Shown: positions 1 to 9,126 of the stretch, one piece after another
Layout: each line of letters opens with the position of its first letter
How positions within the stretch are numbered: the stretch's first letter is position 1
From: an uncultured Lachnoclostridium sp.
GTDB taxonomy: Bacteria > Bacillota > Clostridia > Lachnospirales > Lachnospiraceae
Direction: 5' to 3'
NCBI GenBank assembly: GCA_905212635.1
Contig: CAJMFH010000008.1
Span: forward strand, 1-64,000
DNA length: 64,000 bases
Notes under the pieces: model-generated
Told to the model about the DNA's origin: nothing
Database searches by the model: none
Seen by the model: only the letters and a program-made list of their open reading frames with translations
Made by a program: the position numbers and the translations under genes

Positions 1-1
1 G

Positions 2-220
2 TATGGCGGCTATCAATATAAGGTTACGGAAATTGCACCAAAGGCCTGTGCTGGTGACAAGAAGATTGTAAAAGTTATCATCGGAAAGAATGTATCAAAG
101 ATTGGGGCAAAAGCATTTTGGAAATGCAGAAAGCTCAAAAAGGTTATCTGCCGGAATCCGAAAATAAAAAAGAAAAATATCGGCAAACAGGCGTTTAAAC
201 CCTATAAGTTCAAAAAATAA
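2..220 (+). CDS. C-terminal end of a BspA-type leucine-rich repeat surface protein (5' end outside window)
   Basis: The open frame enters from the left edge and runs 72 codons to a TAA. It holds one recognisable LRR_5/BspA-type repeat (an I-A-P-K-A-C turn, then V-x-x-V-I-I-G-K-N-V-S-K-I-G-A-K-A-F) followed by a lysine-rich tail. Such proteins are usually exported or cell-wall associated in Clostridia. No sorting motif is visible at the C-terminus, and the N-terminus is missing, so domain architecture and function cannot be judged. A strong terminator follows 27 bases after the stop. Confidence 0.75.
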   Translation, partial: YGGYQYKVTEIAPKACAGDKKIVKVIIGKNVSKIGAKAFWKCRKLKKVICRNPKIKKKNIGKQAFKPYKFKK

Positions 221-246
221 CGGCAGTACCCTGCCGCTGTTGTAAT

Positions 247-290
247 CAAAAAAGAAGCTGTGCATTACAGAATGCAACAGCTTCTTTTTT
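247..290 (+). terminator. Rho-independent terminator (bidirectional)
   Basis: AAAAAAGAAGCTGT and its complement AACAGCTTCTTTTTT, with a further GCAT/ATGC pairing, form a long hairpin flanked by A- and T-runs. It ends the LRR gene on the + strand. It also ends the small leftward gene, whose TAA stop codon lies inside the T-run. Confidence 0.85.
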
Positions 291-441
291 AGTCGTTTCG
301 ATGCTTCAAAATGATTTCTTCAAATCGTCGGTTTGATGCGGCCATTTCCTCTTCGGTTTCCAGTAGTTCAATTTCTGCGTTTTCCCGATCCAATTCTTCT
401 AACAAATCGAAGAGATCGTCATCTGTGAAAAATGTCTCCAT
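289..441 (-). CDS. Small acidic hypothetical protein, 50 aa
   Basis: A complete 50-codon frame starts at ATG (441) with an AAAGAGG ribosome binding site about 9 bases upstream and stops inside the terminator T-run. The product is very acidic and predicted helical (FTDDDLFDLLEEL, then LLETEEEMAASNRRFEEI), with no cysteines, signal peptide or membrane segment. It might be a small regulatory or adaptor helix; the family is not recognised. It is probably monocistronic. The stop codon in the terminator and the good ribosome binding site argue that it is real. Confidence 0.55.
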   Translation of the reverse strand: METFFTDDDLFDLLEELDRENAEIELLETEEEMAASNRRFEEIILKHRND

Positions 442-603
442 GATGTCATACCTCTTTCCTTGATACTACTATCATTCTAACATAAAAAATTCGACCCGAC
501 AAGGGGGAGTTTTTTCGAAATCCTTTTCGGTATTTAACATGCTGTAAGACATATTGGAAACTAAAAATATGTATATGTTATTAGGTGTTGTAGTATTGTT
601 CAA

Positions 604-740
604 AAAATGAGATTTTGGATTTCGCAATGAGGAATTTAGAACACCGTTGGTGCTTAGAGGGCGTATTCTGCCCTCAGGCACCACTACGTGTGTTCTCTAA
701 GCGGAAGCGGTTCCGAATGGGAAATCCGGACTCTCATTTT
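604..740. ncRNA. Candidate rod-shaped structured RNA (6S-like architecture, unproven)
   Basis: Nested complementary segments build one long rod: AAAATGAGA (604-612) with TCTCATTTT (732-740), GGATTTC (617-623) with GAAATCC (721-727), AGAACAC (638-644) with GTGTTCT (690-696), TGGTGC (648-653) with GCACCA (678-683), GAGGGC (657-662) with GCCCTC (670-675). A large asymmetric inner bubble (624-637 against 697-720) carries its own hairpin, CGGAA-GCGG-TTCCG (702-715). A central bubble with a small hairpin on one side resembles 6S RNA, but conserved 6S bases were not verified. On the minus strand the rod ends in six U residues, so it could instead be a large 3' UTR structure of the germination gene next door. 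Confidence 0.4.
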
Positions 741-757
741 GACATAATACCACACCA

Positions 758-2179
758 TTAATTCTTTTTCTCCGAACGCGGCAAACTGACGCGGAAGAAT
801 CGTTTCATGCACTGGCGCAGATTAAATGGAATGAGTGGGTAAATATAACTCTTTCCGGAAATGGTTTTGTTAAATACGATGCAGGCGATGGTCAGCAGCG
901 TGCCGGCGATAAAGCCGTAGATATCAAACCATGCGGTGAGGCATAAAAGGATGATGCGCATGAATTTCAGCGCATAGCCAAGTTCAAAACTGACCTGCGT
1001 ATAATTTGCCACAGCGACAAACGCCATATAAAGCATCACTTCGGCGTTAAACCAGCCGGAACTCACGGTGTAATCCCCAAGAATAATACCGGCCACTACA
1101 CTCAGGGGTGTACTGAACATTGTCGGAGTGTTGAGTGAGGCAAGCCGCAGACCATCAATGGCAAATTCCAGTAGAAGGAACTGGTAAAGAATCGGCACAT
1201 TGACCGGTTCGCTGATCTTGATAAAATTCAGGCATTCCGGGATCCAGGAAGGATTTGACAATAACAGCAGCAAAACCGGCGTCAGAAAGACGGCGGCAAG
1301 GTTGATGACAATACGTGATAGGCGTAAATAGGTCCCGGTAATGGGGGGAAAGTAATAGTCATCGGCGTCTTCGATAATATCAAAGACCGACGTCGGCAGA
1401 ATCATGGCAGACGGCGAATTGTCCACAAGAACGACGATGCTTCCCTCCAGGATACTGGCAGCGGTAGTGTCAGGGCGCTCGGTAAATTTGAATTTGGGGA
1501 ATGGATTATACCATTTGTGCTGGTACAGGCATTCTGCCAGACTTTCCTGATTCATCGTAAGAGCATCAATGTCAATGCTGTCAATGCGGTTTCGGATGTC
1601 AGCCAGCATTTCCTTTTCGACGCGGTCGCTCATATAGGCAATGACAACGTCGGTGCGGGAACTTTTGCCGACGGTGTGCATTTCCATAACGAGTTCCGTG
1701 GAGCGGATGCGGCGGCGGATCAACGCTGTATTGTATACGACCGTTTCGACGAATCCGTCTTTGGAACCACGCATAACACGGTCCTTTTCCGGTTCATCGA
1801 CACCACGCGCAGGATAACTTCGGAAATCAATGGACAGCAGTTTGTCGTAGCCATCGATCAGAAGCACCGGAACGCCGGAAAGAACCCATTGGATCAGGGC
1901 ATTTTCGTCTCCAATCAGATCAATCTCGCCGTAAGGGAGACTGGTTTTTAGAAAATCATGCGCATTTTCGGGCATTTGATCCGGTGTTATTTTATAGAGA
2001 AATTCCATGATCTTTTCCATCACTTCATCTTTGCAAAAGCCGTCAATAATGTAAAAACAGGCGGTTTTTCCCCCAATTGTGATGACACGGTAGATAAGGT
2101 CAAAACTTTTATCGACCTGAAGAAGAGAATCAATCTTTTTTTTATTGGTGGAAAAATCTTTGGAAAATGTACTCGCCAT
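758..2179 (-). CDS. GerA-family spore germination protein, SpoVAF-like
   Basis: The 473-residue length and layout fit the GerA/SpoVAF family. A soluble N-terminal half (about 1-290) contains family-typical stretches (FIDGYDKLLSIDFRSYPARG-like region, PFPKF). It is followed by four or five membrane segments (about 295-440) including NPSWIPECL. GerA A-subunits form the inner-membrane nutrient receptor of spores. SpoVAF is the paralogue that associates with SpoVA channel proteins during dipicolinate release. No B or C subunit and no spoVA genes are adjacent, so the gene stands alone here and the SpoVAF subgroup is an inference. Start ATG 2179 has GGAGG 7-8 bases upstream. Copy 1 of the palindromic repeat lies just upstream. 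Confidence 0.85.
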   Translation of the reverse strand: MASTFSKDFSTNKKKIDSLLQVDKSFDLIYRVITIGGKTACFYIIDGFCKDEVMEKIMEFLYKITPDQMPENAHDFLKTSLPYGEIDLIGDENALIQWVLSGVPVLLIDGYDKLLSIDFRSYPARGVDEPEKDRVMRGSKDGFVETVVYNTALIRRRIRSTELVMEMHTVGKSSRTDVVIAYMSDRVEKEMLADIRNRIDSIDIDALTMNQESLAECLYQHKWYNPFPKFKFTERPDTTAASILEGSIVVLVDNSPSAMILPTSVFDIIEDADDYYFPPITGTYLRLSRIVINLAAVFLTPVLLLLLSNPSWIPECLNFIKISEPVNVPILYQFLLLEFAIDGLRLASLNTPTMFSTPLSVVAGIILGDYTVSSGWFNAEVMLYMAFVAVANYTQVSFELGYALKFMRIILLCLTAWFDIYGFIAGTLLTIACIVFNKTISGKSYIYPLIPFNLRQCMKRFFRVSLPRSEKKN

Positions 2180-2246
2180 ATAAAAACCTCCTTTTGCGGG
2201 TAGTATGTGTGGAAAAGGGACAAAATATCCGAAAAATATGATATTG

Positions 2247-2347
2247 ATAGTAACTATTAGGATCTAAATATATGAAAATCAAAGCCTCTTACGTGCAAGC
2301 ATGACGATTCATTGATTTTCATACATTGGATCCTGAATAGTTACTAT
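2247..2347. repeat. Palindromic intergenic repeat, copy 1 (module B type)
   Basis: Terminal inverted repeats read ATAGTAACTATTAGGATC (left) and GATCCTGAATAGTTACTAT (right). Inside, ATGAAAATCAA pairs with TTGATTTTCAT. The loop holds the module CTCTTACGTGCAAGC that recurs in copies 3 and 4. It sits between the divergent germination gene and DUF4250 gene. No protein is encoded. Confidence 0.85.
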
Positions 2348-2490
2348 TGACAAAAAGCAGGAACACTTATAAAATGATATCAGGATCGAAAAAAAGAAAA
2401 AGATCCTACATAAAAAAGCAGTAAAATTGCTGCAAAATTTAGAAATAAAGTAGAAAAGTGCACCGGAGAGTGCGGGAAAGAGAGGGAATT

Positions 2491-2667
2491 ATGAACATAC
2501 CGGGTGACCCCATTATTTTGCTGAGCTATGTAAACACGCAGCTGCGCGATCAATATGCGACGCTTGAGGAATTTTGCAAAACCAATGAGATCGACCAAGA
2601 GGCTTTATGTGAAAGCCTGGGAAGTTTGGACTATCATTATGATGAGGTGACAAACCAGTTCATATAA
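2491..2667 (+). CDS. DUF4250 domain protein, 58 aa
   Basis: The protein starts MNIPGDPIILLSYVNTQLRD and ends YHYDEVTNQFI. This matches the DUF4250 family, which is small and common in Clostridia, in length and in both end motifs (NIPxDPxxLLSxVN...LRD and YDxxxNQF). Its function is unknown. An in-frame ATG exists 33 bases earlier, but the ATG at 2491 follows an AGAGAGGGAA ribosome binding site and gives the family's usual N-terminus. It is the first gene of a rightward run through the acetyltransferase, thioesterase and CvfB. Confidence 0.85.
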   Translation: MNIPGDPIILLSYVNTQLRDQYATLEEFCKTNEIDQEALCESLGSLDYHYDEVTNQFI

Positions 2668-2672
2668 GATGC

Positions 2673-3101
2673 ATGAATATACAAGAGATTACATTTGGAC
2701 ACGAGATATCGATAGAAGACTACAATAATCTGCGCGGAAGTGTGGACTTTATCCGTATTATACCAAAGCGTGCGGAGTGTGCCCTGGCGCATTCGCTCTA
2801 TAAGATCATTGCGCTCGATCACGGGAAACCGGTCGGTATGGCACGGGTGGTTGGAGATGGTGGATATGTGTTCTTTATTTGTGATGTTATTGTGCATCCG
2901 GATTACCAGTCACAGGGACTGGGACGGAAAATCATAGAAAATGTACTTGGCTGGCTGGAAGACCAGGTGGAAGAAGGGGAAACCATCATGGTAAATCTGA
3001 TGTCAGCGATGAATAAGGAAGAATTTTACGGGAAACTTGGTTTTCACAGGAGACCGTTTGGAAATCATGGTTCCGGGATGTCAAGATGGATCAGCAAATA
3101 A
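2673..3101 (+). CDS. GNAT-family N-acetyltransferase, 142 aa
   Basis: This is a single GNAT fold: beta strands around HGKPVGMARVVGDGGYVFFICDVIV, then the acetyl-CoA loop Y-Q-S-Q-G-L-G-R-K-I (Q/RxxGxG/A motif A, about residues 85-95), and a C-terminal FYGKLGFHRRP motif. The length is normal. The substrate cannot be told; relatives acylate amines or small metabolites. The start ATG lies 6 bases after the DUF4250 stop with a poor ribosome binding site, so translation is probably coupled to the upstream gene. Confidence 0.85.
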   Translation: MNIQEITFGHEISIEDYNNLRGSVDFIRIIPKRAECALAHSLYKIIALDHGKPVGMARVVGDGGYVFFICDVIVHPDYQSQGLGRKIIENVLGWLEDQVEEGETIMVNLMSAMNKEEFYGKLGFHRRPFGNHGSGMSRWISK

Positions 3102-3119
3102 AGATGGAGATGAGAGACA

Positions 3120-3845
3120 ATGTACAAATGTAAAGATCGTGTGTCATATAGCCGGATCGACACGGAAGGTAAATTAAAAGTATATGCAATCGTAAATGCC
3201 ATGCAGGATTGCAGCCTGTTTCACAGTGAGGATGTAGGGCTTTCCTGTATGGATCTGAAGAGTGAGGACGCACATGCCTGGCTTGTAAATTCGTGGGATA
3301 TTGTGATCAAGCGGCGTCCGGTCATGGGCGAAGTGTTTGAGGTATCTACATGGCCGTACAAAATGCGAGGCGTATTTGGAATGCGTAACTTTGTGATGAA
3401 AACGGAAGATGGCGAGACGCTTGCGTATGCGGATTCGCATTGGTTTTTCTTTGACCAGAAGACTGGAACACCGGTAAAACCGGAACCGGAAGATTATGAG
3501 GCCTATGGGATGGAAGAGCCGTATCCGATGGAGTATAAGCCGAGAAAAATCAAAGTGCCGGAAGAACTTGTGTACTGCGACAGTATTACGGTGTGTGAAA
3601 ACCATATGGATACCAATTCCCATATGAATAATGGAGAATATGTGCGTCTGGCGGCCAATCATCTGCCATTTGGCTTTGAGGTGGAAGAGCTGCGTGTGGA
3701 ATATCGTCTGGCAGCGAAACTCGGCGATGAAATACAATGTTACACCTGTGAAAAAGAAGAGGGATTTTATGTCGTAATGACTGACAAAGAAAAATCCCCA
3801 TTTGCGATCACCTGGTTCAAGGGCAGGATAGAAGAAAGGGAATAA
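3120..3845 (+). CDS. Acyl-ACP thioesterase (FatA/FatB family)
   Basis: This double hot-dog thioesterase of 241 residues has the usual bacterial acyl-ACP thioesterase length. The N-terminal hot-dog covers about 1-130 (WDIVIKRRPVMGE, ADSHWFFFD). The second carries the catalytic segment DTNSHMNNGEYVR (about 161-173) with the conserved Asn and His. The enzyme would hydrolyse acyl-ACP and release free fatty acids in the cytosol. Start ATG 3120 follows GGAGATGAGAG. The stop is two bases before the cvfB GTG start, so the two genes are likely co-translated. Confidence 0.88.
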   Translation: MYKCKDRVSYSRIDTEGKLKVYAIVNAMQDCSLFHSEDVGLSCMDLKSEDAHAWLVNSWDIVIKRRPVMGEVFEVSTWPYKMRGVFGMRNFVMKTEDGETLAYADSHWFFFDQKTGTPVKPEPEDYEAYGMEEPYPMEYKPRKIKVPEELVYCDSITVCENHMDTNSHMNNGEYVRLAANHLPFGFEVEELRVEYRLAAKLGDEIQCYTCEKEEGFYVVMTDKEKSPFAITWFKGRIEERE

Positions 3846-3847
3846 TT

Positions 3848-4696
3848 GTGCAGATTATGGAAGAAAAAATACTTGGACGCATGTCGCGTCTGTATGTAAC
3901 GAAAATGACAAAAAACGGAGTGTATCTTGGTTCTTATGAATATCCGGAATTAAAGGTACTTCTGCCAAATAATCAGGTTCCGAAAGGGACAGAGCGCGGA
4001 GACATTTTTCAGGTATTTCTGTATAAGGATTCAGAAGACCGCCTGATTGCGACGACGACAGAACCGTATGTGCAGCTGGGACAGATGGCACGTCTGAAAG
4101 TAACGGATGTGACGAGCATCGGAGCATTTCTTGACTGGGGACTTGCCAAAGATCTGTTTCTGCCATTTAAGGAGCAGACACACCGCGTAAAAAAGGGCGA
4201 ACAGGTACTGGCAGCCCTTTATATTGATAAAAGCAGCCGTCTGTGTGCGACTATGCATATTTATGATTATCTTCGTACCGATGGAGACTTCACCGAGGGC
4301 GATCATGTCGATGGAACAGTGTATGAGATTTTGGATTCGTTTGGTGCCTTTGTGGCAGTAGCGGATCAGTATTCTGCGCTGATCCCACACAATGAGATGA
4401 ACCGTGAAATTCATGTAGGAGACAGCGTTCATGCCCGCATCAAAGAAATTCGGGAAGACGGAAAACTGACACTTAGTCTTCAGGAAAAACTGCCGGTTCA
4501 GATGGGAATGGATGCGGAAAATATTCTTGCAAGATTAGAGGCAGAAGGTGGTTTCCTGCCATTTCACGATAAAACGTCGCCGGAAATTATCAAGCGCGAA
4601 TTTAAAATGAGCAAAAATGCTTATAAACGGGCAATCGGACGTCTTATGAAAGAAAAGAAAATTGAGATCCGGTCGGATGGAATCAAGTTGATCTGA
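3848..4696 (+). CDS. cvfB: CvfB-like S1 RNA-binding protein
   Basis: The 282-residue protein has the CvfB/YitL layout: three S1-type OB repeats (about 8-65, 70-140, 148-215; note VTSIGAFLDWGLAKDLFLPF and YEILDSFGAFVAV) and a C-terminal winged-helix-like tail (FKMSKNAYKRAIGRLMKEKKIEI). CvfB proteins bind RNA and affect virulence or expression in Firmicutes; the exact role here is unknown. Translation probably starts at GTG 3848, since AAGGGA lies 7 bases upstream. An ATG at 3857 is the alternative. It ends 40 bases before the defence operon, with no terminator seen between. Confidence 0.85.
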   Translation: MQIMEEKILGRMSRLYVTKMTKNGVYLGSYEYPELKVLLPNNQVPKGTERGDIFQVFLYKDSEDRLIATTTEPYVQLGQMARLKVTDVTSIGAFLDWGLAKDLFLPFKEQTHRVKKGEQVLAALYIDKSSRLCATMHIYDYLRTDGDFTEGDHVDGTVYEILDSFGAFVAVADQYSALIPHNEMNREIHVGDSVHARIKEIREDGKLTLSLQEKLPVQMGMDAENILARLEAEGGFLPFHDKTSPEIIKREFKMSKNAYKRAIGRLMKEKKIEIRSDGIKLI

Positions 4697-4736
4697 AGAT
4701 AAATTCGATGTTACGTGTTAAAGGGAGAAGAAGGTT

Positions 4737-7700
4737 ATGGAACTTATCAATAATACAACTAAAACACTTAAGGAAGATTTGGCTGTTGAAATAAAAAAGG
4801 GAAGTAAGCTGTCGATTGCTGCAGCCTGCTTTTCTATTTATGCGTTTCAAGAACTGAAAAAAGAGCTTTGTGATATAGAGGAATTGCGCTTTATTTTCAA
4901 TTCTCCTGCATTTACGACTGAAAAGGCGAAAAAGGAAAAAAGGGAGTTTTACATTCCGCGTCTTAATCGGGAACGCAGTTTATATGGTACCGAGTTTGAG
5001 GTTAAGTTGCGCAACGCGCTTACACAAAAGGCGATTGCTAAAGAATGTGCGGAGTGGATCAAACAAAAGGTGACATTTAAGTCTATTGTCAGTAATCAGA
5101 CGATACAAGGACAGATGGTGGTTGATCAAGCGGGATATACGCCAATAGATGGTTTTACTACGGTGGAGCTTGGGTGTGAAAAGGGAAATTCTGTCAGTAC
5201 AACAATAGTAAAGGATGAGTCCCTGGCGAAAACACTGCTGAGTGCATTTGATGAAATCTGGAACGAGAGTAAATTGCTACAGGATGTTACGGATGAGGTG
5301 ATAGATAACATTACAGCGGCTTATACAGAAAATTCCCCTGATTTCATTTATTTTGTCACATTGTATAATATTTTCAATGAGTTCCTTGAAGATGTTTCAG
5401 AGGATGTACTTCCCAATGAAGCAACCGGGTTTAAGGAAAGCAAAATCTGGAATATGCTTTATAATTTCCAAAAGGATGCTGCACTGGCTATCATCAACAA
5501 ATTAGAAAAATACAATGGTTGTATATTGGCTGATAGTGTTGGGCTTGGTAAAACATTTACGGCACTTGCGGTTATAAAATATTATGAAAACAGAAATAAG
5601 TCCGTTTTGGTTTTATGTCCTAAAAAACTGACAAACAATTGGAATACATATAAAGACAATTATGTAAACAATCCGATTGCTTCGGATCGCTTGCGGTATG
5701 ATGTTCTCTATCATACCGATCTGAACCGGACACATGGAATGTCCAATGGTCTCGATCTTGGAAGAATTAACTGGGGAAATTATGATCTTGTGGTGATCGA
5801 TGAGTCACATAACTTTCGAAATGGAGGAAAGATTATTGAAAATCCGGAAGAAGATGAAAAAGAAAACCGTTATGTTCAGTTGTTAAAAAAAGTGATTCGA
5901 GCCGGTGTTAAAACAAAGGTTCTGATGTTGTCGGCGACACCGGTAAATAATCGATTTAATGATTTGAAAAATCAGCTTGCACTGGCGTATGAGGGACATA
6001 CAGAATATATTGATGATAAACTCAATACAACAAAGTCAGTGGATGAGATTTTTAAGAATGCACAGAGAGCATTCAACATTTGGAGTAAATGGGATCCGTC
6101 AGAGCGGACAACAGATAATCTTTTGAAGATGTTAGACTTTGATTTTTTTGAGGTGTTGGATAGTGTTACGATTGCACGGTCAAGAAAACATATTCAAAAG
6201 TATTATGATACTGCCAATATTGGGACATTTCCTAAGAGACTTGACCCGATTCCGTTGCGACCGAATTTAACGGATTTAGAATCAGCAATAAGCTACAATC
6301 AGATCTTTGAGCAGCTTATGCTATTGAATTTGACCATTTATACGCCGACACACTTTGTTCTTGCCAGTAAGTTAGATAAGTATGCCGAGTTATATGAGGA
6401 TAATAAAGTAAATGTCGGATTTACACAGGCAAACCGTGAGCAGGGCATACGAAGACTGACGGCGATTAATTTGATGAAACGAATGGAAAGCTCCGTGTAT
6501 TCATTCAATCTTACGCTTACCCGTATGAAAAAGTTGATTGAAGATACCATTGAAGTGATCAATACATTTGACAAACATTCAAGCAAAAGCATTGAACTAA
6601 CAGGCATTGCGGATATCGAGGAATATGACGATGACGATCAGAATACCGATGATTTGTTTTCGTTTGGACGAAAAGTAAGAATAGATCTCGCAGATATGGA
6701 TTATATATCATGGAGAGATGCCCTTGAAAAGGATAGGGATATTCTGGAATTACTTACACTTATGGTCGGCGATATTACACCAGAGCATGATTCGAAACTG
6801 CAGGAGCTGTTAAGTGTTATTGATAAAAAGATAACACATCCGATCAATGAGGGGAATCGGAAGGTTATTATTTTTACAGCATTTGCGGATACCGCAGAAT
6901 ATTTGTATACTCATGTCAGCAAATCTGTAAAGAATCGGTTTGGACTGGATACGGCAATGGTTTCCGGCTCTGTGGAAGGAAAAACAACCTGTCCGAAACT
7001 CAAAGCAGATCTCAATACGGTTCTCACCTGTTTTTCACCGGTTTCAAAGGACAAAGAGCTGCTTATGCCAAATGACAATACGGAGATTGATGTGCTAATC
7101 GCAACAGATTGTATTTCGGAAGGTCAGAATCTGCAGGACTGCGATTATCTGATCAATTACGATATACATTGGAATCCGGTGCGTATTATTCAGCGATTTG
7201 GACGAATTGATCGTATTGGCAGTCGTAATAAAGTGATTCAGCTTGTAAACTTTTGGCCGGATGTTACTTTGGATGAATACATCAATTTAAAGGCAAAGGT
7301 GGAAACCCGTATGAAAATTGTGGATATGACTGCTACGGGCGATGATAATCTGCTCAGCGATGAAGAAAAGACAGATTTGGCGTATAGAAAAGCGCAGTTA
7401 AAACGTTTGCAGGATGAAGTGGTTGATATTGAGGATATGACCACAGGTATCTCCATTATGGATCTGGGATTGAACGAGTTTCGTTTGGATTTACTGGATT
7501 ATATCAAACAGCATCCAGATATTGATAAAACGCCATATGGACTCAGTGCGGTTGCGCCGGCAGGGGAGGATATCCCACCGGGCGTGATCTATATTCTTAA
7601 GAACCGGTCCAACAGTGTCAACATCGACAACCAAAACAGACTTCATCCGTTTTATATGGTTTATATCAGCGAGGCGGGAGAAGTGATCTGTGATCATTTG

Positions 7701-7976
7701 TCACCGAAAAATATGCTGGATAAAATGCGTTTTTTATGTAAAGGAAAAACGGAGCCAATACCGGAACTATATCAGCCATTTAATCGGGAAACGCGTGATG
7801 GAAGAAATATGAAGCAATATTCAAAGCTGCTCGGAGAGGCGATAGCGTCTATCATCGAGGTGAAGGATGAAAGTGATATTGATGGGTTTCTAGGTGGAGG
7901 ACAGATAAGTTTTCTGAACAATGAAATCCGGGGACTTGATGACTTTGAATTGATTTGTTTCTTGGTGATACGATAA
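4737..7976 (+). CDS. SNF2/RapA-like helicase with N-terminal PLD-like region (defence operon)
   Basis: The 1079 residues begin with a region like the phospholipase-D-like domain that often precedes such helicases (about 1-150; no full HKD motif is visible). A two-lobed superfamily 2 motor follows: Walker A ADSVGLGKT (about 265), DESH box VVIDESHNF (about 355), motif III LSATPVNN (about 401), and C-terminal TDCISEGQNLQ and QRFGRIDRIGSRN (about 790-830). It would move along or remodel DNA using ATP. Helicases of this type commonly sit beside DUF4391 and type III-like methyltransferase and Res genes, as here. The next gene follows 12 bases later. It is first in the operon, ATG 4737 with GGAGAAGAAGG upstream. 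Confidence 0.85.
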   Translation: MELINNTTKTLKEDLAVEIKKGSKLSIAAACFSIYAFQELKKELCDIEELRFIFNSPAFTTEKAKKEKREFYIPRLNRERSLYGTEFEVKLRNALTQKAIAKECAEWIKQKVTFKSIVSNQTIQGQMVVDQAGYTPIDGFTTVELGCEKGNSVSTTIVKDESLAKTLLSAFDEIWNESKLLQDVTDEVIDNITAAYTENSPDFIYFVTLYNIFNEFLEDVSEDVLPNEATGFKESKIWNMLYNFQKDAALAIINKLEKYNGCILADSVGLGKTFTALAVIKYYENRNKSVLVLCPKKLTNNWNTYKDNYVNNPIASDRLRYDVLYHTDLNRTHGMSNGLDLGRINWGNYDLVVIDESHNFRNGGKIIENPEEDEKENRYVQLLKKVIRAGVKTKVLMLSATPVNNRFNDLKNQLALAYEGHTEYIDDKLNTTKSVDEIFKNAQRAFNIWSKWDPSERTTDNLLKMLDFDFFEVLDSVTIARSRKHIQKYYDTANIGTFPKRLDPIPLRPNLTDLESAISYNQIFEQLMLLNLTIYTPTHFVLASKLDKYAELYEDNKVNVGFTQANREQGIRRLTAINLMKRMESSVYSFNLTLTRMKKLIEDTIEVINTFDKHSSKSIELTGIADIEEYDDDDQNTDDLFSFGRKVRIDLADMDYISWRDALEKDRDILELLTLMVGDITPEHDSKLQELLSVIDKKITHPINEGNRKVIIFTAFADTAEYLYTHVSKSVKNRFGLDTAMVSGSVEGKTTCPKLKADLNTVLTCFSPVSKDKELLMPNDNTEIDVLIATDCISEGQNLQDCDYLINYDIHWNPVRIIQRFGRIDRIGSRNKVIQLVNFWPDVTLDEYINLKAKVETRMKIVDMTATGDDNLLSDEEKTDLAYRKAQLKRLQDEVVDIEDMTTGISIMDLGLNEFRLDLLDYIKQHPDIDKTPYGLSAVAPAGEDIPPGVIYILKNRSNSVNIDNQNRLHPFYMVYISEAGEVICDHLSPKNMLDKMRFLCKGKTEPIPELYQPFNRETRDGRNMKQYSKLLGEAIASIIEVKDESDIDGFLGGGQISFLNNEIRGLDDFELICFLVIR

Positions 7977-7988
7977 GGAGGAGTGGGA

Positions 7989-8597
7989 ATGCTCGGATTG
8001 CCGAAAAGTACAGAAATGAGTAAACAGCTTCCGAAAAAAGCTGTCTATGCGAAATTTCATTTAAACACTGCTGCAAAAGAAAAAATAGATGCAGATATTT
8101 CCAAAATTACCATTGTGAACGAGGTGACACCAGACAAAATCCATGTTCCGGCAGGAGAACAGGTGTCCGGTATATTTGTACTTCATGTCATGCTCAAACG
8201 TGGAGAGTTTGATGTAAAAACGATAGAAACGTTATCTAAATTGATACCGCAAAATATCTTATTTGTGCTTGAGTATGAAGGGAAAAGTAAGCTTGCGATA
8301 TATCATATCAATCTATTGCAGACAGATTGGCAACCAACGGATCAGTGTCATGTGGAATTACGGGGGTTATCCTTTGATAAGATTTGGAAAAATCTTATCT
8401 GTGATATTGGTGGATTATCCCTAAAGGCAGGGAATACCTTGGATGAGCAGATACTGGCGGAGGCTCAAAAGCAAAAGCTTGTAAAAGAGATTGCAAGGCT
8501 GGAAAAGCAGGCACGCACAGAACGACAGCCGAAAAAGAAGTTTGAGATGGTACAGAGAATGCGGATGTATAGGAAGGAACTGAGTGAATTACTATGA
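7989..8597 (+). CDS. DUF4391 domain protein
   Basis: The N-terminus MLGLPKSTEMSKQLPKKAVYAKF is the hallmark of DUF4391, a family found almost always beside type III-like restriction genes. The protein has about 202 residues and ends in a charged coiled helix (about 160-202, EIARLEKQARTERQPKKKF). The molecular role is unknown; a structural or regulatory subunit for the helicase or methyltransferase is an inference. ATG 7989 was chosen over GTG 7983 because AGGAGGAG lies 5-6 bases upstream and it gives the family start. Its stop overlaps the next start (ATGA). Confidence 0.85.
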   Translation: MLGLPKSTEMSKQLPKKAVYAKFHLNTAAKEKIDADISKITIVNEVTPDKIHVPAGEQVSGIFVLHVMLKRGEFDVKTIETLSKLIPQNILFVLEYEGKSKLAIYHINLLQTDWQPTDQCHVELRGLSFDKIWKNLICDIGGLSLKAGNTLDEQILAEAQKQKLVKEIARLEKQARTERQPKKKFEMVQRMRMYRKELSELL

Positions 8598-9049
8598 AAA
8601 AGAAGAAAAACAAAAGAAACAAAGATGTGATTGCATATCTCCAATTGATTCAAAGTAATATTGATAGAATGGCGACATCTTCTGCAATTTTTAAAGGTTT
8701 TGCCGCGACCATTGTTACAGGGGTATCTACAATATCTTATGCAAAGTTGAACAAATGGATATTGTTGCTGTCGTTTATCCCTGTTCTATGCTTTATGATG
8801 TTGGATATCTATTATTTACAATTGGAGAGGCGATATCGATTTTTGTATGAATTAGTTCGGCTACGAGATATAAAAATTGATTTCGACTTGCGTCCGCCCA
8901 AAACGACCGATATTCTTAGAATAGATGTATGTACAAACACAACAATAAGATCATGCCTGAAATCGCCAAGTATTATTCTGTTTTATGCACCAATAATTGT
9001 AATTTGCGGGTTTATGATTTTTATGAAATTTTGTGGGTGTTTAGGTTGA
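8594..9049 (+). CDS. Small two-TM membrane protein paired with a TIR gene
   Basis: The 151-residue protein has a lysine-rich start, a short helix (DVIAYLQLIQSNIDRMA), two closely spaced membrane helices (about 34-50 FKGFAATIVTGVSTISY and 54-72 KWILLLSFIPVLCFMMLDI), a cytosolic stretch with YYLQLERRYRFLYELVRLR, and a third hydrophobic stretch near the C-terminus (SIILFYAPIIVICGFMIFM). The layout recalls SLATT-like membrane effectors. It overlaps DUF4391 by ATGA and is followed by the TIR gene, and it is more AT-rich than the flanking restriction genes. A pore-forming effector activated by the TIR product is a hypothesis only. Confidence 0.7.
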   Translation: MKKKKNKRNKDVIAYLQLIQSNIDRMATSSAIFKGFAATIVTGVSTISYAKLNKWILLLSFIPVLCFMMLDIYYLQLERRYRFLYELVRLRDIKIDFDLRPPKTTDILRIDVCTNTTIRSCLKSPSIILFYAPIIVICGFMIFMKFCGCLG

Positions 9050-9126
9050 ATGCTGAACGGTTAATATAGTGGCTTAATTAAATATTGAAATTTATGTAAA
9101 GTAACGATTTAAGGAGGAGATTTGCT

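Noticed and set aside
472..684. A 70-codon leftward reading frame
   Set aside because: It lies over the rod-like RNA structure, has no ribosome binding site and no plausible protein composition.
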